64,000 nucleotides of DNA, taken from NCBI GenBank assembly GCA_029961685.1, contig JARWKL010000005.1:15342164-15406163 (forward strand). Reading direction: 5' to 3'. The stretch is from Aristolochia californica (taxonomy: Eukaryota > Streptophyta > Magnoliopsida > Piperales > Aristolochiaceae). Under the pieces are notes generated by a model. It did not search any database and had not been told where the DNA came from. It saw only the letters and a list, made by a program, of their open reading frames with translations. Shown here piece by piece: positions 38,814-50,746 of the stretch (position 1 is its first letter; each line of letters begins with the position of its first letter). Position numbers and translations under genes: made by a program.

Positions 38814-41506
38814 GGCTATATTTTTGTATGAAATGTCTTATGGATTACAATTCAACACTCAGTTAAAAATCCTCTGCCACCAATTTATCCCGACGATTGC
38901 AAAACCTGAGATATAAAAACTAAAAAGAGCTTACAATCTCTAAAAATTACAAACACTCTTTGGAATGATCTATCCCTACAATTTTGCATTTTGCTTTTTC
39001 ATTTTAGATGTACACTCTTTAAATAAAAAATTGGACTTTTCGCTCTCCCTTCATCCCGAAAAGAAACAAGGCAAAAAACTTGCAAGAAAATGAAAATTTT
39101 ATAGTTGATGTATAGAAAAAATTTAAAACAATAACAAATATAAATAAAGAAAATTTATTCACCCAACACAAATGAACACAAAATTTTTGTTTTCCAAAAT
39201 TTAGGAATTTCCACTAGTTTAACACTAATAACTTGGAATTTTGCAAGAAAGAGATTTCATCCACACATGTTTTAAAAGTGGATATGCATGTTTGAAACAT
39301 GTTAAAGATGCAAATGAGCTATTGATTCAGAGCTTTTAAAGAGAATATCAAACGCTCATTAAATTCTCAAGTGAACTTGCGGTGGGATATTTACCCGAGT
39401 CAAACATGACATTATTTTGCCCATTTGCAAGACGCTGACAGAATTAATCATAGATGATTGTAAAGTGATTTATCATGCATAACAGGCTATATTTTATTAT
39501 GAAATGACTTATGGATTGCAATTCAACACTCAGTTAAAAATCCTCTGCCACCAATTTTTCTCGACGTTTGTAAAACCTGTGATATAAAAATTAAACAGAG
39601 CTTACAATCCCTAAAAATTACAAACACTTTTTGGAATTATCTCTCCCTAAAATTGTGCATTGTGATTTTCCGTTTTAGATGTACACTCTTTTCTTAAATC
39701 AAAACTTTGACTTTTCACTCTCCCTTCATCCCGAAAACATACAAGGCAAAAATCTTACAACAAATTGAAAATTTTATAGTTGATGTATGGAAAAAATTTA
39801 AAACAATAACAAATATAAATAAAGAAAATTTATTCACCCAACACAAATGAACACCAAAGTTTTGTAATCCAATTTTGGGAAATTCCACTAGTTTTACCCT
39901 AATAGCTTGGAATTTTGCAAGAAAGAGATTTCGTCCACACATGTTTTAAAAAGGGATAAGCATGTTTGAAACATGTTAAAGATGCAAATGAGCTATGGAT
40001 GCAAAGTTTTTAAAGAGAATAACAAACGCTCAATAAATTCTCAAGTGAACTTGCGGTGGGATATTTACCCGAGTCAAACATGCCATTATTTTGCCCATTT
40101 GAAAAAAGCTGACATAATTAATCATAGATGATTGTAATGTGATTTATCATGCGTAACGGGCTATATTTTTGTATGAAATGACTTATGGATTGCAATTCAA
40201 CACTCAGTTAAAAATCCTCCGCAACCCATTTTTCCCGACGATTGCAAAACCTCAGATCTAAAAAGGAAAAGGTGCTTACAATGCCTAAAAATTACAGACA
40301 ATCTTTGGAATTATCTTTCTCTACATATGTGCATTGTGCATTTCCATTTTTGATGTACACATTTTTCTTAAATCAAAACTTCGAGTTTTTCGCTCTCCCT
40401 TCATCCCGTAAACAAAAAAGGCAAAAAGACCACATCAAAATGAAAATTTCATAGTTGATGTACGGAAAAAATTTAAAACAATAAAAAAATTAAATGAAGA
40501 AAATTTATTCACCCTCCACAAATGAACACAAAATTTTTGTTATCCAAGTTTGGGAAATTCCACTAGTCCAAAACTAATATCTTGGAATTTTACATGAAGG
40601 AGATATTTTCTACACATGTTTTAAAAATTGATATGCATGCCAGAAACATGTTAAAGATTCAAATGACCTATGGATCCAAAGCTTTTAAAGAGAATAACAA
40701 ACGCTCATTAAATTCTCAAGTGAACGTGCGGTGGGATATTTGGCCGAGTCAAACAAGCCATTATTTTACCCATATTCCAAAAGTTGAGCTAACAATCATA
40801 GATGATTGTAAAGTGACTTGTCATGCGTAACGGGCTATTTTTTTCTAAGAAATGACTTATGGATTTGAAGTCATCACTCAGTTAAAAATCGCCCGCCTCC
40901 CCCATTTCCCAACGATTGCAAAACCTTAGATATAAAAACTAAAAAGTGCATACGTTCCCAAAAACATACAGACACTCTTTGGAAATATCTCTCTCTACAT
41001 TTGTGCGTTGTGCATTTCCATTTTAGATGTACACTTTTTTCTTAAATCAGAACTTTGAGTTTTCGCTCCTCCTTCATCCCGTAAATTAAAAAGGCAAAAA
41101 AGATCACAACAAAATAAAAATTTTATAATTGATGTGTGAAAAATATTTAAAATAATAACTAATGTAAATAAAAAATATCTATTCACACACCACAAATGAA
41201 CACAAAAGTTTTGTTATCCAAGTTTGGGAAATTCCATTAGTCGAACCCTATTAAGCTTGGAATTTTACATGAAGGAGATTTTTTGTAGACATGTTTTAAA
41301 AATGGATATGCATGCTTGAAACATGTTAAAGGTTCAAATGACCTATGGATCCCAAGCTTTTAAAGAGAATAACAAACGATCATTAAATTCTCAAGTGAAC
41401 GTGCGGTGGGATATTTACCTGAGCTAACAAGTCTTTATTTCGCCTATTTTCAAAAAATTGATCTAACAATCATAGATGACTGTAAAGTGATTTATCATGT
41501 GTAACG
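38814..41506 (+). repeat. A-A-B-C block
   Basis: Monomers: A 38814-39484, A 39485-40158, B 40159-40832, C 40833-41506. The first A lost about 6 bp at ACTCTTTAAATAAAAAATTGG near 39,015. From 40,159 the regular trimer register is restored. Confidence 0.87.
40159..40832 (+). repeat. Type B monomer, reference copy
   Basis: Type B is recognised by CTCCGCAACCCATTTTT near base 60, GAAAAGGTGCTTAC near 110, CTCTACATATGTGC near 165, ACTTCGAGTTTTTCGC near 220, GGCAAATAGATCACAG (here GGCAAAAAGACCACATC), AAAAATTAAATGAAG near 330, CCAAAACTAATATCTTGG near 405, CATGCCAGAAACATG near 480, and GCCCGAGTCAAACAAGCC (here GGCCGAG) followed by CATATTCAAAAAGTTGAG (here ATTCC) near 580. Length is 674 bp. Many B copies carry an uninterrupted 82-codon + strand frame in their last third, discussed under findings and not called as a gene. 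Confidence 0.9.
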
Positions 41507-43527
41507 GGCTATATTTTCTTATGAAATGTCATATGGATTGCAATTCAACACTCAGTTAAAAATCTTTTACCACCAATTTTTCCCGATGATTGCAAAACCT
41601 GAGATATAAAAACTAAAAAGAGCTTACAATCCCTAAAAATTATAGACACTCTTTGGAATTATCTCTCCCTGCAATTGTGCATTGTGCTTTTCCATTTTAG
41701 AAGTACACACTTTTCTTAAATCAAAACTTTGACTTTTCACTCTCCCTTCTTCCCGAAAACAAACAAAGCAAAAAGCTTACAACAAAATGAAAATTTTATA
41801 GTTGATGTATGGAAAAAATTTAAAACAATAACAAATATAAATAAATAAAATTTATTCACCCAACACAAATGAACACAAAAGTTTTGTTATCCAATTTTGG
41901 GAAATTCCACTAGTTTAACCCTAATAGCTTCGAATTTTGCAAGAAAGAGATTTCGTCCACATATGTTTTAAAAATGGATATGCATGTTTGAAACATGTTA
42001 AAGATGCAAATGAGCTAAGGATGTGAAACTTTTAAAGAGACTAACAAATTCACATTAAATTCTCAAGTGAACTTGCGGTGGGATATTTACCTAAGTCAAA
42101 CATGCTATTATTTTGCCCATTTGCAAAAAGCTGACAAAATTAATCATAGATGATTGTAATGTGATATATCATGTGTAACGGGTTATATTTTTGTATGAAA
42201 TGACTTATGGATTGCAATTAAACACTCAGTTAAAATTCCTCCGCAACCCATTTTTCCTGACGATTGCAAAACTTGAGATATAAAAACAAAAAGGTGCTTA
42301 CAATCCCTAAAAATTACAGACACTCTTTGGAATTATCTCTCTCTACATATGTGCAATGTGCATTTCCATTTTAGATGTACACATTTTTCTTAAATCAAAA
42401 CTTCAAGTTTTTCGCTCTCCCTTGATCCGTAAACAAAAAAGGCAAATAGATCACCTCAAAACGAAAATTTCATAGTAGATGTACGGAAAAAGTTTAAAAC
42501 AATAAAAAAAATAAATGAAGAAAATTTATTCACACACCACAAATGAACAGAAAAGTTTTGTTATCCTAGTTTGGGAAATTCCACTAGTCCAAAACTAATA
42601 TCTTGGAATTTTACATGAAGGAGGATTTTTCTACACATGTTTTAAAAATGGATATGCATGCCAGAAACATGTTAAAGATTCAAATGACCTATGGATCCAA
42701 AGCTTTTAAAGAGAATAACAAACGCTCATTAAATTCTCAAGTGAACGTGCGGTGGGATATTTGCCCGATTCATACAAGCCATTATTTTGCCCGTATTCAA
42801 AAAGTTGAGCGAACAATCAGAGATGATTGTAAAGTGATTTGTCATGCGTAACGGGCTATTTTTTTGTGAGAAATGACTTATGGATTGGAAGTCATCACAC
42901 AATTAAAAATCGCCCGCCTCCCCCGTTTCCCAACGATTGCAAAACCTTAGATCTAAAAACGAAAAAGTGCATACGATCCCTAAAACATACAGACACTCTT
43001 TGAAAATATCTCTCTCTACTTTGTGCATTGTGCATTTCCATTTTAGATGTACACTTTTTTCTTAAATCAGAACTTTGAGTTTTCGCTCCCCCTTCATCCC
43101 GTAAACAAAAAAGGCAAAAAAGATCACAACAAAATAAAAATTTTATAGTTGATGTGTGAAAAATATTTAAAATAATAACTAATGTAAATAAAAAATATCT
43201 ATTCACACACCACAAATGAACACAAAAGTTTTGTTATCCAAGTTTGGGAAATTCCATTAGTCCAACCCTATTAAGCTTGGAATTTAACATGAAGGAGATT
43301 TTTTCTACACATGTTTTAAAAATGGATATGCGTGCTTGAAACATGTTAAAGATTCAAATGACCTATGGATCCAAAGCTTTTAAAGAGAATAACAAACGCT
43401 CATTAAATTCTCAAGTGAACGTGCGGTGGGATATTTGCCCGAGTCTAACAAGTCATTGTTTTGCCCATTTTCAAAAATTTGATCTAACAATCATAGATGA
43501 ATGTAAAGTGATTTATCATGCGTAACG
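41507..43527 (+). repeat. HOR unit A-B-C
   Basis: Monomers: A 41507-42180, B 42181-42853, C 42854-43527. A has a cluster of substitutions at 42,017-42,052 (AAGGATGTGAAAC, AATTCACATTAAATTC) where other A copies read ATGGATGCAAAGC. Confidence 0.89.
42854..43527 (+). repeat. Type C monomer, reference copy
   Basis: Type C is recognised by GGAAGTCA or GAAGTCAACACTCAG near base 40, ATCGCCCGCCTCCCCCG near 60, AAACCTTAGATATAAAAACG (here AGATCTAAAAACG), GTGCATACGATCCCTAAAAC, AAATATCTCTCTCTAC, AAATCAGAACTTTGAG, AAATATTTAAAATAATAAC, AAAAAATATCTATTCACAC, CCAACCCTATTAAGCTTGG near 415, CATGCTTGAAACATG near 490 (here CGTGCTTGAAAC) and GAGTCTAACAAGTCATT (near 590) with TTTTCAAAAATTTGATC. The run of C residues near base 60 makes this the most G+C-rich point of the HOR. 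Length is 674 bp. Confidence 0.9.
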
Positions 43528-45548
43528 TGCTATATTTTTGTATGAAATGACTTATGGATTGCAATTCAACACTCAGTTAAAAATTCTCTGCCACCAATTT
43601 TTCCCGACGATTGCAAAACCTGAGATATAAAAACTAAAAAGAGCTTACAGTCCCTAAAAATTATAGACACTCTTTGAAATTATCTCTCCCTACAATATTC
43701 CATTGTGCTTTTCCATTTTAGATGTACACACTTTTCTTAAATCAAAACTTTTACTTTTCGCTCTCCCTTCATCCCGAAAACAAACAAGGCAAAAAGCTTA
43801 CAACAAAATGAAAATTATATAGTTCAAGTATGGAAAAAATTTTAAACAATAAAAAATATAAATAAATAAAATTTATTCACCCAACACAAATGAACACAAA
43901 AGTTTTGTTATCCAATTTTGGGAAATTCCACTAGTTTAACCCTAATAGCTTGGAATTTTGCAAGAAAGAGATTTCATCCACACATGTTTTAAAAATGGAT
44001 ATGCATGTTTGAAACATGTTAAAGATGCAAATGAGCTATGGATGCAAAACTTTTAAAGAGAATAACAAGCGCTCATTAAATTCACAAGTGAACTTACGGT
44101 GGGATATTTACCCGAGTCAAATATGCCATTATTTTGCCCATTTGCAAAAAGCTGATATAATTAATCGTAGATAATTGTAATGTGAGTTATCATGCATAAC
44201 GGGCTATATTTTTGTATGAAATCACTTATGGATTGCAATTCAACACTCAGTTAAAAATCCTCTGCAACCCATATTTCTTGACGATTGCAAAACCTGAGAT
44301 ATAAACAAAAAGGTGCTTACAATCCCTAAAAATTACAGACAGTCTTTGGAATTATCTCTCTCTACATATGTGCATTGTGCATTTCCGTTTTAGATGTAAA
44401 CATTTTTCTTAAATCAAAATTTTGAGTTTTTCGCTCTCCCTTCATCCCGTAAACAAAAAAGGCAAAGAGATCACATCAAAATGAAAATTTCATAGTTGAT
44501 GTTCGGAAAAATTTTAAAACAATACAAAAAGCAAATGAAGAAAATCTATTCACACACCAGAAATGAACACAAAAGTTTTGTTATCCAAGTTTGGGAAATT
44601 CCATTAGTCCAACCCTATTAAGCTTGGAATTTTACATGAAGGAGATTTTTTCTACACATGTTTTAAAAATGGATATGCATGGCAGAAACATGTTAAAGAT
44701 TCAAATGACCTATGGATCCAAAGCTTTTAAAGAGAAAAACAAATGCTCATTAAATTCTTAACTGAACGTGCGGTGGGATATTTGCCCGAGTCAAACATGC
44801 CATTATTTTCCCATATTCAAAAAGTTGAGCTAACAATCATAGATGATTGTAAAGTGATTCGTGATGCGTAACGGGCTATATTTTTGTATGAAATGACTTA
44901 TGGATTTGAAGTCAACACTCAGTTCAAAATCGCCCGCCTCCCCCATTTCCAGACGATTGCAAAACCTTAGATATAAAAACAAAAAAGTGCATACGATCCC
45001 TAAAAAATAAAGACACTCTTTGGAAATATCTCTCTTTACATTTTTGCATTGTGTATTTCCATTTTAGATGTACACTTTTTTCTTAAATCAGAACTTTAAG
45101 TTTTTGCTCCCCCTTCATCCCGTAAACAAAAAAGGCTAAAAAGATCACAACAAAATAAAAATTTTATAGTAGATGTTTGAAAAATATTTAAAATAATAAC
45201 TAATGTAAATAACGAATATCTATTCACACACCACAAATGAACACAAAAGTTTTGTTATCCAAGTTTGGGAAATTCCATTAGTCCAACCCTATTAAGCTTG
45301 GAATTTTACATGAAGGAGATTTTTTCTACACATGTTTTAAAAATGGATATTCATGCTTGAAACATGTTAAAGATTCAAATGACCTATGGATCCAAAGTTT
45401 TTAAAGAGAATAACAAACCCTCATTAAATTCTCAAGTGAACGTGCGGTGGGATATTTACCCGAGTCTAACAAGTCATTGTTTTGCCCATTTTTAAAAATT
45501 TGTTCTAACAATCATAGATGATTGTAAAGTGATTTATCATGCGTAACG
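43528..45548 (+). repeat. HOR unit A-B-C, B with a C-type patch
   Basis: Monomers: A 43528-44201, B 44202-44873, C 44874-45548. B is B-like on both sides but at about 44,600-44,632 has CCATTAGTCCAACCC and TATTAAGCTTGG, the C signature, where B should read CCAAAACTAATATCTTGG. B markers return at CATGGCAGAAACATG. Confidence 0.87.
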
Positions 45549-46711
45549 GGCTATATTTTTTTATGAAATGACTTATGGATTGCAATTCAACACTCAGTTA
45601 AAAATCCTCTGCCACCAATTTTTCCCGATGATTGCAAAACCAGAGATATAAAAACTAAAAAGAGCTTACAATCCCTAAAAATTAAAGACAATCTTTGGAA
45701 TTATCTCTCCCTACAATTGTGCATTGTGCTTTTCCATTTTAGTTGTACATTTTTTTCTTAAATCAAAACTTTGACTTGTCGCTCTCCCTTCATCCCGAAA
45801 ACAAACAAGGCAAAAAGCTTACAACAAAATGAATATGCAAGGCAGAAACATGTTAAAGATTAAAATGACCTATGGATCCAAAGCTTTTAAAGTGAATAAT
45901 AAACGCTCATTAAATTCTCAAGTGAATGTGCGGTGGGATATTTTCCCGAGTCAAACAAGGCATTATTTGGCCCATATTCAAAAAGTTGAGCTAACAATCA
46001 TATATGATTGTAAAGTGATTTGTCATGCGTCACGGGCTATATTTTTTGTAAGAAATGACTTATGGATTTGAAGTCAACACTCAGTTAAAAATCGCCCGCC
46101 TCCCCCGTTTCCCGACTATTGCAAAACCTTAGATATAAAATCGAAAAAGTGCATACGATCCCTAAAACATACAGACACTCTTTGGAGATATCTCTCTATA
46201 CATTTTTGCATTGTGCATTTCCATTTTAGATGTACACTTTTTTCTTAAATCAGAACTTTGAGTTTTCGTTGCCCCTTCATCCCGTAAACAAAAACAGCAA
46301 AAAATATCACAACAAAATAAAAGTTTTATAGTTGATGTGTGGAAAATATTTAAAATAATAACTAATATAAATAAAAAAAATCTATTCACACACCACATAT
46401 GAACACAAAAGTTTTGTTATCCAAGTTTGGGAAATTCCATTAGTCCAACCCTTTTAAGCTTGGAATTTTACATGGAGGAGATTTTTTCTACACATGTTTT
46501 AAAAATGGATTTGCATGCTTGAAACATGTTAAAGATTCAAATGACCTATGGATCCAAAGCTTTTAAAGAGAATAACAAACGCTCATTAAAATTTTCAGGT
46601 GAATGTGCGGTGGGATATTTACCCGAGTCTAACAAGTCATTATTTTGCCCATTTTCAAAAATTTGATCTAACAATCATAGATGATTGTAAAGTGATTTAT
46701 CACGCATAACG
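45549..46711 (+). repeat. (A/B deletion fusion)-C
   Basis: The first monomer, 45549-46034, is 486 bp. It is A up to CAACAAAATGAA near 45,832 and then B (TATGCAAGGCAGAAACATG, CATATTCAAAAAGTTGAG). About 190 bp plus one type step is lost. AAAATG lies on both sides of the expected joint. C is 46035-46711. Confidence 0.85.
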
Positions 46712-47385
46712 GGATATATTTTTGGATGAAATGACTTATGGATTGCAATTTAACACTCAGTTAAAAATCCTCTGCCACCAATTTGTCCCGACGATTGCAA
46801 AACCTGAGATATAAAAACTAAAAAGAGTTTACAATCCCTAAACATTACAGACACTCTTTGGAATTATCTCTCCCTACAATTGTGCATTGTGCTTTTCCAT
46901 TTTAGATGTTCACTTTTTTCTTAAATCAAAACTTTGACTTTTCGCTCTCCCTTCATCCCGAAAACAAACAAGGCAAAAAGCTTACAACAAAATGAAAATT
47001 TTATAGTTGATGTATGGAAAAAATTTAAAACAATAACCGATATAAATAAAGAAAATTTATTCACCCAACACAATTGAACACAAATGTTTTGTTATCCAAT
47101 TTTGGGAAATTCCACTAGTTTAACCCTAATAGCTTGGAATTTTGCAAGAAAGAGATTTCGTCCACACATGTTCTAAAAATTGATATGCATGTTTGAAACA
47201 TGTTAAAGATGCAAATGAGCTATGGATGCAAAGCTTTTAAGGAGAATAGCAAACGCTCATTAAATTCTCAAGTGAACTTGCAGTGGGATATTTACCCGAG
47301 TCAAACATGCCATTATTTTGCCCATTTGCAAAAATCTGACATAATTTATCATAGATGATTGTAATGTGATTTGTCATGCGTAACG
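46712..47385 (+). repeat. Type A monomer, reference copy
   Basis: Type A is recognised by CTCTGCCACCAATTT near base 60, AAACTAAAAAGAG near 105, CTCCCTACAATTGTGC near 155, CCCGAAAACAAACAAGG near 260, TTTAACCCTAATAGCTTGG near 420, AAGAAAGAGATTTC just after it, the perfect dyad CATGTTTGAAACATG near 490, GTGAACTTGC near 560 and GCTGACATAATTAATCAT near 630. It ends with ATTGTAATGTG where B and C have ATTGTAAAGTG. This copy is 674 bp and lacks large indels, so it serves as a type standard. No reading frame is consistently maintained across A copies. Confidence 0.9.
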
Positions 47386-48734
47386 GGCTATATTTTTATA
47401 TGAAATGACTTATGGTTTGTAATTCAACACTCAGTTAAAAATCCTCCGCAACCCATTTTTCCCGACGATTGCAAAACTTGAGATATAAAAATGAAAAGGT
47501 TCTTACAATCCCTAAAAATTATACACATTCTTTGGAATTATCTCTCTCTACATATGTGCATTGTGCATTTCCGTTTTAGATGTACACATTTTTCTTAAAT
47601 CAAAACTTCGAGTTTTTCGTTCTCCCTTTATCCCATAAACAAAAAAGGCAAATAGATCACAGCAAAATGAAAATTTCATAGTTGATGTAAGGAAAAAGTT
47701 TAAAACAATAAAAAAAGTAAATGAAGAAAATTTATTCACACACCACAAATGAACACGAAATTTTTGTTATCCAAGTTTGGGAAATTCCACTAGTCCAAAA
47801 CTAATATCTTGGAATTTTACATGAAGGAGGTTTTTATACAAATGTTTTAAAAATGGATATGCATGCCAGAAAGATGTTAAAGATTCAAATAACCTATGGA
47901 TCCAAAGCTTTTAAAGAGAATAACAAACGCTCATTAAATTCTCAAGTGAACGTGCAGTGGGATATTTGCCCGAGTCAAACAAGCCATTATTTTGCCCATA
48001 TTCAAAAAGTTGACCTAACAATCATAGATGATTGTAAAGTGATTTGTCATGCGTAACGGGCTATATTTTTGTAAGAAATGACTTATTGATTTGAAGTCAA
48101 CACTCAGTTAAAAATCGCCCGCCTCCCCCGTGTCCCGATGATTGCAAAACCTTAGATATAAAAACGAAAAAGTGCATACGATCCCTAAAACATACAAATA
48201 CTCTTTGGAAATATCTCTCTCTAAATTTGTGCATTGTGCATTTCTATTTTAGATGTACACTTTTTTCTTAAATCAGAACTTTGAGTTTTCGCTGCCCCTT
48301 CATCCCGAAAACAAAAAAGGCAAAAAAAGATCACAACAAAATAAAAATTTGATAGTTGATGTGTGGAAAATATTTAAAATAATAACTAATGTAAATAAAA
48401 AATATCTATTCACACACCACAAATGAACACAAAAGTTTTGTTATCCAAGTTTGGGAAATTCCATTAGTCCAACCCTATTAAGCTTGGAATTTTACATGAA
48501 GGAGATTTTTTCTACGCATGTTTTAAAAATGGATATGCATGCTTGAAAGATGTTAAAGATTCAAATGACCTATGGATCCAAAGCTTTTAAAGAGAATAAC
48601 AAACACTCATTGAATTCTCAAGTGAACGTGCGGTGGGATAATTACCCGAGTCTAACAACTCATTATTTTGCCCATTTTCTAAAATTTGATCTAACAATCA
48701 TAAATGATTGTAAAGTGGTTTATCGTGCGTAACG
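46712..48734 (+). repeat. HOR unit A-B-C
   Basis: Monomers: A 46712-47385, B 47386-48058, C 48059-48734. From this B onward B copies up to 57.4 kb read AAAAAGTTGACC instead of AAAAAGTTGAGC, so 47.4-57.4 kb forms a local subfamily. Confidence 0.89.
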
Positions 48735-50746
48735 GGCTATATATTTGTATGAAATGACTTATGGATTGCAATTCAACAGTCAGTTAAAAATCCTCTGCCA
48801 CTAATATTTCCCGACGATTGCAAAACCTGACATATAAAAACTAAAAAGAGCTTACAATCCCTAAAAATTACAGACACTCTTTGGAATTATCTCTCCCTAC
48901 AATTGTGCATTATGATTTTCCATTTTATATGTACACTTTTTTCTTAAATCAAAACTTTGACTTTTCGCTCTCCCTTAATCCTGAAAACAAACAAGGCAAA
49001 AAGCTTACAACAAAATGAAAATTTTATAGTTGATGTATGGAAAAAATTTAAAACAATAACAGATATAAATAAAGAAAATTTATTCACCCAACACAAATGA
49101 ACACAAAAGTTTTGTTATCCAATTTTTGGAAATTCCACTAGTTTAACCCTAATAGCTTGGAATTTTGCAAGAAAGAGATTTCGTCCACACATGTTTTAAA
49201 AATTGATAGGCATGTTTGAAACATGTTAAAAATTCAAATGACCTATGGATGCAAAGCTTTTAAAGTGAATAACAAACGCTCATTAAATTCTCAAGCATAC
49301 TTGCGGTGGGATATTTACCCGAGTCAAACATGCCATTATTTTGTCCATTTGCAAAAAGCTGATATAATTAATCATATATGATTGTAATGGGATTTATCGT
49401 GCGTAACGGGCTATATTTTTGTATGAAATGACTTATGGATTGCAATTCAACACTCGGTTAAAAATCCTCCGCAACCCATTTTTTCGACGATTGCAAAACC
49501 TGAGATACAAAAACGAAAAGGTGCTTACAATCCTTAAAAATTACAGACACTCTTTGGAATTATCTCTCTCTACATATGTGCATTTCCGTTTTAGATGTAC
49601 ACATTTTTCTTAAATCAAAACTTCGAGTTTTTCGCTCTCCCTTCATCCCGTAAACAAAAAAGGCAAATAGATCACAACAAAATAAAAATTTCATAGTTGA
49701 TGTACGGAAAAAGTTTAAAACAATAAAAAAATTGAATGAAGAAAATTTATTCACACACCACAAATGAACACAAAAGTTTTGTTATCCAAGTTTGGAAAAT
49801 TCCACTAGTCCAAAACTAATATCTTGGAATTTTACATGAAGGAGATTTTTTCTACACATGTTTTAAAAATTGATATGCATGCCAGAAACATGTTAAAGAT
49901 TCAAATGACCTATGGAGCCAAAGCTTTTAAAAAGAATAACAAACGCTCATTAAATTCTCAAGTGAACGTGTGGTGGGATATTAGCCCAAGTCAAACAAGC
50001 CATTATTTTGCCCATATTCAAAAAGTTGACCTAACAATCATAGATGATTGTAAAGTGATTTATCATGCGTTACGGGCTATATTTTTGTAAGAAATGACTT
50101 ATGGATTTGGAGTCAACACTCAGTTAAAAATCACCCGCCTCCCCCGTTTCCCGACGATTGCAAAACCTTAGAAATAAAAACGAAAGAGTGGATACGATCC
50201 CTAAAACATACAAACACTCTTTGGAAATATCTCTCTCTACATTTGTGCATTGTGCATTACCATTTTAGATGTACACTTTTTTCTTAAATCAGAACTTTGA
50301 GTTTTCGCTCCCCCTTCATCAAAAGAAAAAAGTCAAAAAAGATCACAACAAAATAAAAGTTTTATAGTTGATGTGTGGAAATTTTTTAAATTAATAACTA
50401 ATGTTAATAAAAAATATCTATTCACACACCACAAATGAACCAAAAGGTTTTGTTATCTAAGTTTGGGAAATTCCATTAGTCCAACCCTATTAAGCTTGGA
50501 ATTTTACATGAAGGAGATTTTTTCTACACATGATTAAAAAATGGATATGCATACTTGAAACATGTTAAAGATTCAAATGACCTATGGATCCAAAGCTTTT
50601 AAAGAGAATAACAAACGCTCATTAAATTCTCAAGTGAACGTGCGGTGGGATATTTACCCGAGTCTAACAAGTCATTATTTTGCCCATTTTCAAAAATTTG
50701 GTCTAACAATCATAGATGATTGTAAAGTGATTTATCATGCGTAACG
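48735..50746 (+). repeat. HOR unit A-B-C
   Basis: Monomers: A 48735-49408, B 49409-50074, C 50075-50746. B lost about 7 bp at ATGTGCATTTCCG near 49,577, where others repeat GTGCATT. C reads CTTCATCAAAAGAAAAAAG near 50,317 with a short indel. Confidence 0.88.
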
